A stretch of DNA of 64,000 nt from a virus, in the IMG/VR virus record IMGVR_UViG_3300013286_000010, positions 19,093 to 83,092 of that record, one strand, 5' to 3'. Made by a program: the position numbers and the translations under genes. Position 1 is the first letter of the stretch, and each line of letters begins with the position of its first letter. This document shows positions 52,206 through 63,800 of this stretch, piece after piece. Under the pieces are notes generated by a model, which saw only the letters and a list, made by a program, of their open reading frames with translations, was not told the origin of the DNA and made no database searches.

Positions 52206-55200
52206 ATGGCTAGAACGATCAGAGTATCAGGAACACTATCGACAAACCCGACGCCTGGTGCATCGTATAAAATTACCGCGCCCGACGGCAGCGTTACTAT
52301 TAGTTCTTCTAACACAAACATCATCAGTACCAGCCCTACTGGAAAATTTACAATTCAGACTCCGTCTGTTCAGCTAACAAGTCCTACACAATCTTATAGT
52401 TCGCAGACTGGTGCATTAACCGTTGCCGGCGGTGTTGGTATTGAAAAAGATTTATGGGTTGGTGGTATAATTCACGGCATTGTTGAAAATGCAGTTACAT
52501 CTACCCTATTAATTGTTACTGCTACTAACATTGATTCTGTCTTCTATCCAGTCTTTGTAGACCAATTAGGTACTGGTCGTCAATTAAGAGGCGACAATAT
52601 AGGCCAAGGTACTGATACATTCCGTGGCTTAACATATAATCCAGCACGTGGTTTGTTGAGAGCAGATAAAATGTTTGTTTCAGCAAGCACCGCATCTACT
52701 TCTCCTATCACAGGAGCATTCACTGTCACAGGTGGCGCTGGTATTTTAGGTAATGTTAATCTTGGTTCAAATTTAACTGTAGCAGGCAATGCCAATCCCG
52801 AACAAAATTTAAATTCTAATTTAGGTAACACTGCAACACAGTGGGCAGAGTCTTACTTAAATAAAATCTATACACAATTTATTTCTTCAACTGCTAGTAA
52901 CGTTCAGATTGCACCCGAAGGTGGCGTTACTGAAATCATTGGAGACATTCGTGTTCGTGGTACAAAACCAATTGGTACTGCACCTGTTGTTACTAATGTA
53001 TTGTATGTTACAATGGACGGTGATGATACTAACGACGGTCGTGCTCAAGATGCTAGCCGTGCTTGCCGTACAATTACTGGAGCTGTTAATAGTCCTTATT
53101 ATCAACCGGGCACACAGATCCGTGTTAGTCCTGGACATTATTTAGAAGACAACCCAATTCAACTGAAACCATATACAAGTATTATGGGTTCAGACATTCG
53201 TACTACAGGTGTTGAACCGATTAACAAGACACAAGACTTGTTCCATATGAATTCAGGATGCTACCTAGCGTTCATGCAATTCTTAAATGGACGTAGTGGT
53301 TTGTTAGAAGGAGCATATGAAGATAGATTTAATCGTGGAGCATATTGCACAGCATTCCCTCCATTGATCGGTGATGATAGAATTGATCTATATCATTCTC
53401 CATACATTCAAAACTGTACCAACCTTTCTGGCCCATGGTTAAAAGATGGTACATTGTTCACCCCGAACCAAACAGTTCAAGTGCCTACTGCTGTTGGTAC
53501 AGGAACTTGGGTAATTAATACAACTAGCATCGTAGTAAACGTAGCGTCTGGCACGATTAAGCAAGGCGACTATGTCAATGCTGGACAACAAAATCCAGGA
53601 TTCTTCAATGCTCGAACATTGTTGTTGGCCAGCAAACCATTCTTACAAGAACAAGTTGTTGCACATGTTAACAGTAGCTATCCTGGATTTGTTTATAATC
53701 AAGAAAAATGTTTTAGAGATGTTGGTATCCTTATAGAGAATGCTGCATACGATGCAGCATTTGGCGGTAATGAAAAATCTGTTGAAAGTGGTTTAGCATA
53801 TTTTAACGGAGTAGTAAGTGTTATTGCTGGTCAAGAAATACAAACCACTAATGCTATCAATTACCTTCGTGATCGTTGTTTAGAAGTTATTACTAATACT
53901 CCTTGCACTAATACGATTTCTGGAAAATATTCTCAAGTTAGAAATACAGTATTAATAGGTGGCGGTGTTGCATCCGATTCAATAACAAATCTATTTGGTA
54001 TTGTTACAACAATTATTAATAACGGTCCATCAGCTGCTCCAAAAATTTATAAGAGCACTGGGCCAGATGCAGCATTTGTTAGTGCTGAAATTTTAATGCA
54101 AGCCAACAGAGCTTTCATGCAAGAAGATACTATCAATTATATCAATTATAATTTATGTGTACCTCCTAAAACATTGCCATACAACAAAATTAAATGCAAA
54201 CGAGATGTTGGATTAATTGTAGATTCTGTTGCATTTGATTTGTTATATACAACTTCAAGTCAAACAACATTTGCCGGTTTACAATATTGGAACCAAAACG
54301 GTTATGTAGGTACAATTGCAGGTGAACTTACAACTACAACCGCCGCAGTTAGCTATCTAAAAGAGTTAGCAGTTAAAGTTATACAAAATATTACACCTGC
54401 TGACGATTTAGTAACTCGTTATCAGACCAGTACTCCGCAGAATACTAGTTTAGAAGCAGCTACAGCAGAAGAAGCAACAATTATTATAAAAGAATTTAAT
54501 ATTATTCTTGACATTCTTGGCGGAAATAGTTTAGGATGGTCTGATAAAATTATTCCTAATGGTCGCTCTAGTGAATTTTTAAGTGTACGAAATGCTGTCG
54601 CAATTTTAGAAGCCAACAAAAATTACATGAAGGCAGAAGTTATTGCATATATCGATGCATTGAATGTAGGATTTTTAGATGCTCACAATGCAAGGACAAA
54701 ATATATCCGAGACATTGGTTATATGATTGATTCTGTTGCATTTGATTTGTTGCATGGTGGCAATAGACAAGCTGTTCAATCTGGTCTAGCATATTATGCC
54801 CCTGATCTAGGAACTATTACTATTCAGGCACAAGAAGTAGCAACAACTAATGCATTTACTTATTTGGCTACTATTGCAGGTAATATTGTACAAAATATTA
54901 AAATTAGTCCGTTACAAACACGAGTAAAACAAAATACTTTGTTGACTACTGCTACATCTGCCGAAGCTACATTGATTGCTAACGCGGTTTCTACAGTAAC
55001 AAATATCATAAACAACGGTCCAGTTGGCTACAAATACAGCCCTATGTCATTAACTGAATCTGGTTCTGCAAATGTTGCTAACGCATTTAATATATTATTG
55101 GCCAACAGAGCATTCATACAGGCAGAAGTTGTTGCTTATATTGATAAGACATACAATCCTAATTCGTTTAGTTATGACGAAGAACTATGCTACAGAGATA

Positions 55201-57491
55201 CTGGCTTGTTAATTGACGCAGTTAGTCAAGATATCTTATTAGGCGGTAACAGCAAATCTATCGAAGCCGGTCTTGCATATTGGAATCAAGGTTATAATTC
55301 TATAGCAGGACAAGAGACTACCACTACAATGGCAATTAATCACATCCGAGATATTGCTCTACAGATTATTGCAAATGAAGCTGTTACTGCACAGACTGGA
55401 ACATTGTCTACACAGGTAATTAATCACTTCTTTGATTACGGCGGCGATTACATGCCACAACAAGCTGTAAGTCGTAATTTCAATATTATTACGATTATTA
55501 TTCAAGAAGGTCCTGAATATGCGCCGCCTGTATATCAAGGTGGTGGTATCTTTGCATTAACCGGTATCAACGGACTAGATGTTAAGACTGCTCCTCAGGT
55601 TACTTCTGTTAGTACAATTACAGTTGGCAAATATCTAGTAGGGTTGAATACTGCTACTATTGGTTTTGGAACTAACTCAACATTATACTTTGGTGAAACA
55701 TTAGTATTCCCTAAACAAGATTTTGAAGTTGCAGCAATGAGTTTAGAATTGACAGGTGATGCAACTACATGGAACAGCAGAAAAGTTGATCCTATTGGCG
55801 GCATGGGTGGTAGTCTAGTAGACGGCGCTGTTATTAGTGCTCGTAGTCCTATCCAATCTTTTGTTTATGATGCGTTTACACAACTAACACAAGGCGGTCA
55901 CGGTGTTAAGATCACTAATGATGGTTATGCGCAGTTAGTTTCTGTGTTTACAATCTTCTCAAGTGTTGGAGTTCAAGTTACCAATGGTGGTATTGCTTCT
56001 ATTGTTAACAGTAACGCTAACTTTGGTGATGTTTGCTTATTGGCAAAAGGTTACGGAGAAAGAAAGTTTAGCGGTACAATTTATAATCCAGTATTTAAGG
56101 CTTATCCAAAAGGTACTGATTTAGATCAATATTACCCTGCAGGCTATTGGCCAAACAATGCTCGCGTTGAAGTGTTCTTACCAGATACAGGTGATAGACC
56201 ACACATTTCTCTAGTAATGGAAGTACTTCCTCCAGACGGTCATACTAACGAGCAAGGATTCCCCGGATTCCTAAACGCTGTCCCTAACCTAGCAACGCTG
56301 AATACTGGTACAATTACTATCACTGGTATTAATACTGACGGTATTGCAATTGGCAATACATTGTACATTAGAGATCAAAATGCTAGTACTGTAGATTCAA
56401 GCGGAACACCATATGTAGCTACTGGAACAGTTGTTACTGATCTAGGTTATCAGAGTGTTACACTAAATCTTGCATTAACAGGTGGCGGCGGCGAAATTGG
56501 CAATCCTAATTTCTTTAACTTATATTTTTGTGGAAATGCTTACTATACAGTATTAAGCAGTGAAGTGGCTGAAAATCCAAAGACTGCTGGATTGAATTTA
56601 TTGTCAGCAGCCAGTACCGGCGGCACTGATCAAATCGCGCAACACACTCTTGCATTACAACGTTTAAATATTATTGTTGATCAAGTTATTAGTAACACCA
56701 CTGTGACAAGAATGTCCACATCCACACAAACTAAACTTCCATTAGTAACTGGTGGTGGGGCAGCACAAACATTTATTGATCTACGATTTGGAGAAATAAT
56801 CAGTATATTTGGTGCTGCTAATCTAGCGGCAGCTGAAGCAGTTATTCCTGTTAAGTTAAGAACAAAAACTGGCCCTGCTGTACAAGGCGCAGGTTCTGCA
56901 ATTACACTAATTAAAGCCAATATAGATTTTATGGCTGACGAAATACTTGCCTATATTACAGGTGACATTGGATCAGGCGGTTTAGATTTTACAAATTTTA
57001 ACCAAGATAAATGTAAGAGAGACATTAAGATTATTTTACAAAGATTGATCTACGATATTGAAACTGGCGGTAGATATAATAGTGTTATGAACGGATTGAG
57101 CTACTGGTCAAGAGACGCCACGCATCATTTAATATCTTTAGGAGAAAATGTAAGACGTACTGATCTATTCCCAGACGGTTCTACTGTTAACTTCTACCAA
57201 CGTAGTTACATCAGCGCATCTGGATATGTATTTGAATATGTAGGTGCCGGAACTAACTATGGTGCATTACCACAAGTAGGTCGCGCAGATCCTGTACAAG
57301 GAAAAGAAACAGTTCAGTTAGGCAGCGGTAAAGTATTCTTTACAAGTACTGATCAGAACGGTGACTTCCGTATTGGTCCAGGATTAGTTATTAGTCAAGC
57401 AACAGGTGTTCTGAGTGGTAGAACATTTACTAAATCGTTATTCGCTAACATGACACCGTTCATCCTAGCAATTGAAGGTGGAAACCTATAA
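52206..57491 (+). CDS. large fibre/structural protein with four to five internal repeats and a beta-helix
   Basis: 1761 residues from ATG 52206 (Shine-Dalgarno AAAGGA; the ATG 54 bases upstream overlaps the previous gene). Residues 55-95 and 160-200 hold the TGAxTVAGGVGI fibre module. Residues 262-420 look like a right-handed beta-helix start (YVTMDGDDTNDGRAQDASRA, then PGHYLEDNPIQLK). Repeats of about 165 residues follow near 497, 659, 825 and 989, with a divergent one near 1598; consensus CxRDxGxLIDxxxxDxxxGG, then GLAYxN, then GQExxTTxAIxY. A second beta-helix lies near 1115-1290. Likely a trimeric tail fibre or baseplate appendage. Confidence 0.8.
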   Translation: MARTIRVSGTLSTNPTPGASYKITAPDGSVTISSSNTNIISTSPTGKFTIQTPSVQLTSPTQSYSSQTGALTVAGGVGIEKDLWVGGIIHGIVENAVTSTLLIVTATNIDSVFYPVFVDQLGTGRQLRGDNIGQGTDTFRGLTYNPARGLLRADKMFVSASTASTSPITGAFTVTGGAGILGNVNLGSNLTVAGNANPEQNLNSNLGNTATQWAESYLNKIYTQFISSTASNVQIAPEGGVTEIIGDIRVRGTKPIGTAPVVTNVLYVTMDGDDTNDGRAQDASRACRTITGAVNSPYYQPGTQIRVSPGHYLEDNPIQLKPYTSIMGSDIRTTGVEPINKTQDLFHMNSGCYLAFMQFLNGRSGLLEGAYEDRFNRGAYCTAFPPLIGDDRIDLYHSPYIQNCTNLSGPWLKDGTLFTPNQTVQVPTAVGTGTWVINTTSIVVNVASGTIKQGDYVNAGQQNPGFFNARTLLLASKPFLQEQVVAHVNSSYPGFVYNQEKCFRDVGILIENAAYDAAFGGNEKSVESGLAYFNGVVSVIAGQEIQTTNAINYLRDRCLEVITNTPCTNTISGKYSQVRNTVLIGGGVASDSITNLFGIVTTIINNGPSAAPKIYKSTGPDAAFVSAEILMQANRAFMQEDTINYINYNLCVPPKTLPYNKIKCKRDVGLIVDSVAFDLLYTTSSQTTFAGLQYWNQNGYVGTIAGELTTTTAAVSYLKELAVKVIQNITPADDLVTRYQTSTPQNTSLEAATAEEATIIIKEFNIILDILGGNSLGWSDKIIPNGRSSEFLSVRNAVAILEANKNYMKAEVIAYIDALNVGFLDAHNARTKYIRDIGYMIDSVAFDLLHGGNRQAVQSGLAYYAPDLGTITIQAQEVATTNAFTYLATIAGNIVQNIKISPLQTRVKQNTLLTTATSAEATLIANAVSTVTNIINNGPVGYKYSPMSLTESGSANVANAFNILLANRAFIQAEVVAYIDKTYNPNSFSYDEELCYRDTGLLIDAVSQDILLGGNSKSIEAGLAYWNQGYNSIAGQETTTTMAINHIRDIALQIIANEAVTAQTGTLSTQVINHFFDYGGDYMPQQAVSRNFNIITIIIQEGPEYAPPVYQGGGIFALTGINGLDVKTAPQVTSVSTITVGKYLVGLNTATIGFGTNSTLYFGETLVFPKQDFEVAAMSLELTGDATTWNSRKVDPIGGMGGSLVDGAVISARSPIQSFVYDAFTQLTQGGHGVKITNDGYAQLVSVFTIFSSVGVQVTNGGIASIVNSNANFGDVCLLAKGYGERKFSGTIYNPVFKAYPKGTDLDQYYPAGYWPNNARVEVFLPDTGDRPHISLVMEVLPPDGHTNEQGFPGFLNAVPNLATLNTGTITITGINTDGIAIGNTLYIRDQNASTVDSSGTPYVATGTVVTDLGYQSVTLNLALTGGGGEIGNPNFFNLYFCGNAYYTVLSSEVAENPKTAGLNLLSAASTGGTDQIAQHTLALQRLNIIVDQVISNTTVTRMSTSTQTKLPLVTGGGAAQTFIDLRFGEIISIFGAANLAAAEAVIPVKLRTKTGPAVQGAGSAITLIKANIDFMADEILAYITGDIGSGGLDFTNFNQDKCKRDIKIILQRLIYDIETGGRYNSVMNGLSYWSRDATHHLISLGENVRRTDLFPDGSTVNFYQRSYISASGYVFEYVGAGTNYGALPQVGRADPVQGKETVQLGSGKVFFTSTDQNGDFRIGPGLVISQATGVLSGRTFTKSLFANMTPFILAIEGGNL

Positions 57492-57500
57492 GGAAATATC

Positions 57501-57884
57501 ATGGCATTAATTCCATTAAACACATTTAAAACAAAGACCGCAGTGTTAGGTAGTAATTCTACTAGCACAGTATATACAGCACCAGTTGGTGTTACAAGTA
57601 TTATATTGATGGCACAGGTAGCAAACTTAACTACTCAAACTCAAACATTAAATTTTGTTCATCATAGAAACAGACCAATATTAGCAGATGCACAAGGTAA
57701 TGGCAGACAAGATGCTAACATAGACAGTCCATTGGTTAGAAACTTTTTAGTGCCTGCGGGCGATGCTGCTAGTGTATTAAGTGGCAAACTAATTATCGAA
57801 AGTTTAGACAGCATTAGAGCATATAGCGGAAACACTGGAACATTACAATTAGTATTGAGTATTCTAGAAACAGCAAACGAATAA
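57501..57884 (+). CDS. small virion protein, fibre-associated
   Basis: 127 residues. MALIPLNTFKTKTAVLGSNS, then VYTAPVGVTSIILMAQVANL and FLVPAGDAASVLSGKLIIES, match a small beta-sandwich protein found beside fibre genes in T4-like phages. Spacing to the upstream gene is 9 bases; Shine-Dalgarno AAGGAA. Possibly a fibre-binding or cap protein. Confidence 0.75.
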   Translation: MALIPLNTFKTKTAVLGSNSTSTVYTAPVGVTSIILMAQVANLTTQTQTLNFVHHRNRPILADAQGNGRQDANIDSPLVRNFLVPAGDAASVLSGKLIIESLDSIRAYSGNTGTLQLVLSILETANE

Positions 57885-57896
57885 TAGAGACGTATA

Positions 57897-59783
57897 ATGG
57901 CTAAACTATTAAGTGGATCATCATTACGAGTAGGGGGTAGTAATACTTTTATTAACCTAATCAATGCTCAACCTCAACTGACTACATCATCAAGTACTAC
58001 CACAGGTTTTACAATTAACACTGACCAATTCTTGATAACAACTTATCGTTCAAGTCTAGGTAACCTAGAAATGAATTCTGGGACTATCTTTAATAACATT
58101 CCTAACGGTAATATTACACTTGCAGGAACTGGCACAGGATTTGTATTTGTATCAAGCAGCACGGCATCGACTAGTACAACATCCGGTGCATTGGTTGTTG
58201 CAGGCGGTATTGGAGTTGGCGGAACAATATGGACTGCACAAGATATTCATGTTAACGGATTAACAATAGGACAAGGATTCAAAGGAATCAATAATATTGT
58301 TATTCAGGGAACTGCTATTACTCAAGTAAATGAATTTAGTAATGGTCAAGAAAGTATTGTAATTGGGAATGATGCACTACAAGGGTTATCTACAGCATAT
58401 AAAAGTGTCGCTATCGGCAACTATGCATTAAGTAGCGGTACTGAAATTAGAAATAGTATTGCAATAGGTGACAGTGCTCTTAAAGCAACTGGGTCTGTTC
58501 AGTACGTATTAGCAGCCGCAATTACCAATATCACTAAAGCCAATCCAGCAAGAGTAACAGCCGCAGGACATGGTCTAGCAACCGGTACACATATTACTAT
58601 TGTTGGTGTTGCTGGTATGACTGAAATCAATGGATTAAAATGTTATGCTAAAGTTATAGATAGTTCCACACTGGATTTATATTCTAATGTTATTGTAACA
58701 ACACCAATTAATAGTACAGGTTATTCTACATATACCGGTAGCGGCACAGTAAACAGATTGCTAACTCGCGATAACAATATTGGTATTGGTAACAATGCAG
58801 GTGCAAAACTTATTGACGGAGAACAAAACTTTTTCTTTGGAGAAAGTGTTGCAAAGAATTTAACTACTGGATCTTTTAACTTTTTAATTGGTCACAATGT
58901 AGGACAGAATTTAATTACTGGTAGCGGTATTATTGGTATCGGTGGCGACAATCTAGTTGACGGTGTTGACAATCAAATTAATATTGGCAGCGCATTTTAC
59001 TATAACGGATCTGGTCATTTAGAATTAATTACCGATGTTACACTTGGCTTGGGCACCCCTTGCGGTACAGACACTGCGGCATTATGGGTAATAGGCGGAA
59101 CCAACATTGATTCACCCGACACAGCAATAAGCACTACAACCGGTGCGTTAGTTGTCGCAGGCGGTGCAGGCTTTGGAAAAGATGTGTGGATTGGAAAAGA
59201 TCTAACAGTATTAGGCACAATCAACGGTGCTATTAATACTACTACAAATATTCGTGGCGGCGCCAGAGGCAGTGTACCATTTCAAACTAGCACAGGTATA
59301 ACATCATTGTTACCGATTGGTGCAACTGGTACAGTGTTGGTATCTGACGGTCATGTTCCTTATTGGAGCAATGCCGGTGGAAATGGCGGACTTGGAGTAA
59401 TTTCGACTGCAACTGAAGCAGTGTTTATACATGCAACTACTGCTAATAATGTATACTATGTTGGGTTGAGTGAATCAATTGGGACTTATTCAAAATTTGA
59501 CGGCGACTCTAGATTAAAATACGTAACTACTAGCTCTAATGTTAATACCAGTACATATTATTCATCAGGCACAAATGTATTAAATGTTCCTGGAACTGTT
59601 TACAGTGCTACTGGCAACCCCGATGAGTATAATTTATTATATACTCCTAGAGTTACATTGAGTGATATTGCACCTGTTAATCCTAGGGTAGGAGATTTTT
59701 GGATTGATACGGTAAATGGTGTTGAACTACAATGGATCAAAGATGGTCTTAATGCTTTTTGGATACAATTTGCAGGACTGTAA
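57897..59783 (+). CDS. tail fibre with YadA-head-like repeats
   Basis: 628 residues. Copies of the TGALVVAGGxG module lie near 95 and 415. Residues 150-200 and 295-360 contain YadA-head/left-handed beta-roll repeats with the IxIGNxAL pattern (IVIGNDAL, VAIGNYAL, IAIGDSAL, IGIGNNAG, FLIGHNVG), typical of trimeric adhesins. A unique insert (about 200-285) separates the two sets. The C-terminus has PRVGDFWIDTVNGVELQWIK. Likely a receptor-binding fibre. Confidence 0.8.
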   Translation: MAKLLSGSSLRVGGSNTFINLINAQPQLTTSSSTTTGFTINTDQFLITTYRSSLGNLEMNSGTIFNNIPNGNITLAGTGTGFVFVSSSTASTSTTSGALVVAGGIGVGGTIWTAQDIHVNGLTIGQGFKGINNIVIQGTAITQVNEFSNGQESIVIGNDALQGLSTAYKSVAIGNYALSSGTEIRNSIAIGDSALKATGSVQYVLAAAITNITKANPARVTAAGHGLATGTHITIVGVAGMTEINGLKCYAKVIDSSTLDLYSNVIVTTPINSTGYSTYTGSGTVNRLLTRDNNIGIGNNAGAKLIDGEQNFFFGESVAKNLTTGSFNFLIGHNVGQNLITGSGIIGIGGDNLVDGVDNQINIGSAFYYNGSGHLELITDVTLGLGTPCGTDTAALWVIGGTNIDSPDTAISTTTGALVVAGGAGFGKDVWIGKDLTVLGTINGAINTTTNIRGGARGSVPFQTSTGITSLLPIGATGTVLVSDGHVPYWSNAGGNGGLGVISTATEAVFIHATTANNVYYVGLSESIGTYSKFDGDSRLKYVTTSSNVNTSTYYSSGTNVLNVPGTVYSATGNPDEYNLLYTPRVTLSDIAPVNPRVGDFWIDTVNGVELQWIKDGLNAFWIQFAGL

Positions 59784-59804
59784 AATTAACAAAAGAATTA
59801 TAAT

Positions 59805-60887
59805 ATGGCAACTTTAAATTTTCCCTCAAATCCAGTAATTGGTGATACCTATACCGTAGGCACTACTACATGGAAATGGACCGGGTATGCTTGGATTAAA
59901 GCACCCGGAGCTAATACATTTGGTTTAATAACAGCTACAAGTATTATTGTTTCAACAACAACTAATTCTGTATCTACATTAACTGGATCTCTTGTAGTAT
60001 TTGGCGGAGTCGGTATCGGTGGCGACTTATGGTTAGGTGGCGATTTGTATGCACAAGGACATTATGTATTAACTACTGCAACATTTGCTAATGGCGTATT
60101 GGATGGATCAGACATTAATATTAATACTAATCCAGGCGGCTCTGTTACAATTTCTAATACGTCAACATTACAATCAGTAACTGGGCGCGGAGCAACAACT
60201 ACTAATGTGGTAACATTTGCTAGCACTGCTAGATCAACTTCAACTACTACAGGTGCTGTGATAATTAAAGGTGGATTAGGAATCGCAGGCAATTTGACAT
60301 TAGGCAGCAGAATTTATGCAAATGGTTCTACTGGAACAGTAGGTCAAGTATTGAGTGTTACTCCTACTGGATTAACATGGGCATTACCGGTTAGTACGTT
60401 TAATGGCGGCAATGTAAATTCTCCTATGCGTATTTTATCTACAGTATCTTCAGTTAGCACTACTACTGGCGCATTGATAGTAACCGGTGGTGTCGGCGCT
60501 GGTGGTGATGTATGGGTAGGTGGTCGAGTAAATTCTGAAAGTGTTAAAATTGCAGATGCAATTTTTGATTCAAGTTCTGTCAACATAACTAACACTGCAC
60601 CTACAGCAATTGATTCATTCTCGTTTAGCCAGTATAGATCAGCAAAGTATCTAGTTCAAATTGATGAAGGTTCTACCTCAACAGCACGCTGTCAAGTAAC
60701 TGAACTTATGATGATCGTAACCAACACAGGTACAGTAAGTATTTTAGAATACGGTAATATAATGCCAAACGGAGACCTGGGTAATTTTGATGCTAACTAC
60801 ATAAGTGGGACAGTTACTCTAGTATTCATAGCAGTAGACAATATTCCAAAGACAGTCAAGGTATTAAGAACAGCAATGGCTGTATAA
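59805..60887 (+). CDS. tail fibre-like protein with three repeat modules
   Basis: 360 residues. It starts with an intein-like-fibre cap segment (FPSNPVIGDTYTVGTTTWKW, then GYAWIKAPG). Three TGAxxVxGGVGIGG-type modules lie near 60, 150 and 220. The C-terminal 110 residues (FSFSQYRSAKYLVQIDEG, then VTELMMIVTNTGTVSILEYG, then NYISGTVTLVFIA) form a beta-sandwich tip domain seen in other phage fibres. There is no clear Shine-Dalgarno. Confidence 0.78.
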   Translation: MATLNFPSNPVIGDTYTVGTTTWKWTGYAWIKAPGANTFGLITATSIIVSTTTNSVSTLTGSLVVFGGVGIGGDLWLGGDLYAQGHYVLTTATFANGVLDGSDININTNPGGSVTISNTSTLQSVTGRGATTTNVVTFASTARSTSTTTGAVIIKGGLGIAGNLTLGSRIYANGSTGTVGQVLSVTPTGLTWALPVSTFNGGNVNSPMRILSTVSSVSTTTGALIVTGGVGAGGDVWVGGRVNSESVKIADAIFDSSSVNITNTAPTAIDSFSFSQYRSAKYLVQIDEGSTSTARCQVTELMMIVTNTGTVSILEYGNIMPNGDLGNFDANYISGTVTLVFIAVDNIPKTVKVLRTAMAV

Positions 60888-60898
60888 CGGAGAAGTAA

Positions 60899-63800
60899 AT
60901 GGCGGCAATTAGTAAAGATTTCGTAGTTAAGAACGGCATAGTCATAGAGGGTGACAGTGAAGTAACTAGTTCTACGAATCAAATAGACGCCTTACAGGTA
61001 GACGGCGGAGCCGCCATTGCAAAGAATTTAATTGTAGGAACAACTGCAACTATTCTTGGAAACGTATTTCTTAATCAACCATTACTACCCTTATCGAGAA
61101 ATGCAACCCTTGGATCTCCAGACAATCCATTTTCAGAATTATATCTACGAGGAAATTCATTATATATAGATCATGTTGTTATAACATCTACTGGGACAGA
61201 CTTAACAGTTTCTAGCACAATTGGTTCTTCAGTAGTACATGCTGGTTCGTTAATATTAAGTAACATTGCATCTTCTAATAGTCCTAGCACTGGTGCATTG
61301 CAAGTTGCTGGTGGCGCAGGCATTGGCGGAAATTTATATGTTGGATTGGATGCCGAGCTTCAACAAACGTTGTCAGTAACTGGCACATCGGTATTTTATT
61401 CAACGATATCAGTTGCGGGTATAGCATCATTTAACAATACTGCTCCTGCAACATCAATGGGTGCTGGCGCAGTTCAAGTTACTGGCGGCGCAAGACTAAA
61501 CAACAATTTAGTTGTCATGAGCACTGCATCTAATACTGGCACATTAGAAACCAATGCCGTATATGTTGAAGGCGGCGTCGGAATTAAAGGAGGATTGGCA
61601 GTTAGTGGAAGTGCTGTATTTAAAAACGATGTATACTTCCAAGGTTCTACTACCTATGTTTACAGTACAAATACCGTCTACACAGACAATTTAATTGAGC
61701 TACATGTACCTCCAACGGGTGCATGGACATTTGACGATGGAAAAGATATTGGATTTAGATTCCGCTATTATAATAATGCTGATTGGAATGCCGCATTAAT
61801 AGTTGCTAACGATTCTAAAAAATTAGAATTTTATAAAAATGGATCAGAAGTTAATGGCTCATTTGTTGGAGTCTACGGTGATTTTAAAACGGGCACACTT
61901 CAGTTAGTTGGTAATGCCACTTCTGTATCAACTACTACTGGAGCATTAACTGTTGCCGGCGGAGTTGGTATTGCAGGTAATTTATTTGTTGCTGGCGGAA
62001 TAACAGGTACAATTACACAAGCTGATAATTTAACTGGTGGTGTAAAAGGTTCTATACCTGTACAAAGTAGTACTGGTACAACTATATTTGTTGATCCAGG
62101 CACTAGAGGTAACCAAGTATTAACTTGGGATTCTGCTACATTTTTACCCAAGTGGGGTGATTCAGGTGTTTATGCCACTACTGCATCAAACATTGCAGGA
62201 GGATATCCCGGATCTATTGTATATCAATTAACTACTGGATCAACAGCATTTTTAATTGGCAGTAGTTCGAAATACATGTTGACCTATAACACAGGCACAC
62301 ATGCTCCACAATGGACTAATCCTATTGAATATACAGTAGGGTATGCTAATACTGCTACTACTTCTACATGGGCAAGTACTGCAAGTTACTCAGTATATGC
62401 AAGTAGTGCAACTTATGCAACAACTTCTAGTCAAGCAAATTATGCACTATTTGCAGATTCAGCTACTACTGCTACTACTTCAACATATGCATTTACAGCA
62501 ACGTATGCAAATATAGCATTTACCTCAACATATGCAAATATAGCATTTACCTCAACATATGCAAATATAGCATTTACAGCAACGTATGCAAATATAGCAT
62601 TTACAGCAACATATGCAAATATAGCATTTACCTCAACTTATGCAAATATAGCATTTACCTCAACTTATGCAGATATTGCGTCTACAGCAACCTATGCAAA
62701 TACATCTAACTATGCTGTCGTAGCTGGAACAAGTACATATGCTAATACATCTAATTATGCATTAGTTGCAAGTACTAGCACTTATGCAGATATAGCATTT
62801 ACTTCAACATATGCTAATACATCTAATTATGCATTAGTTGCAGGTACTAGCACTTATGCAGATATAGCGGTTACTTCAACATATGCAAATACATCTAATT
62901 ATGCTATCGTAGCTGGAACAAGTACATATGCATCAATTGCAGGATATGTAGTTACATCTACATACGCAAGTACATCTACTAACATTGCAGGTGGTACACC
63001 TGGATCAATATTATATCAATCAACTACAGGAACAACAACTTCTTTACCATTAGGTAACGCAGGAGAATTATTGTCTGTTGGTACAGGCTCTAATATTAAA
63101 TGGATGTCAATCACTGGATTATCAGTCGGATATGCTACAACAGCAACAACAGCAAATTTTTCTGATAACATTAAAACAATTTCTCAATACTCCGATTTAA
63201 CTTATTATCCTACGTTTGTTACTGACAATAATACTACAGCTACATATGAGGCAGTATATACAACTAGTAGTTTCCGTGTTAATCCTAGAACTGGCGCTGT
63301 TAATATTGGTGGTAAAGTAACAGTTGGTGGGAAAATTTGGGCTAATACTGGATCATCTTTTCAAGCACTATCTACTAACAATTTTAGTATAGATAGAAAT
63401 ATGGATCCGTCAGCTGGAGCAGAAATATTCACATCTCTGCCAACAGGTACGGTATGGCGTCAACGAGTATATACCGCCGATGATAAAATTTGGTTACACA
63501 ATGATAGAAAAGCGCAATCGTCTCGATATATAAATTTTGATTCGTTTGGATCAATAAATTTTGGAGATGCTTTTATACTTGATCGAGAATATGTTTCATT
63601 ACATGCTGATCTAGAAGCAAGAGCATTTCAGATTAATGTAACTAATTTTGCAAACTTTCCAACTTTAACAACAAGTACCTGGATATTCGATGCCGACGGT
63701 GGTTTAACTGCTCCTGGTAAAATATTTGTTAGTTCAACTGCAAGTTCAACATCAACTACAACCGGTGCGTTAGCAGTAGTGGGCGGAGTTGGCATCCGGG

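Noticed and set aside
62507-62695. CRISPR-like array
   Set aside because: The 27-base units are contiguous without spacers and are in frame within a fibre gene.
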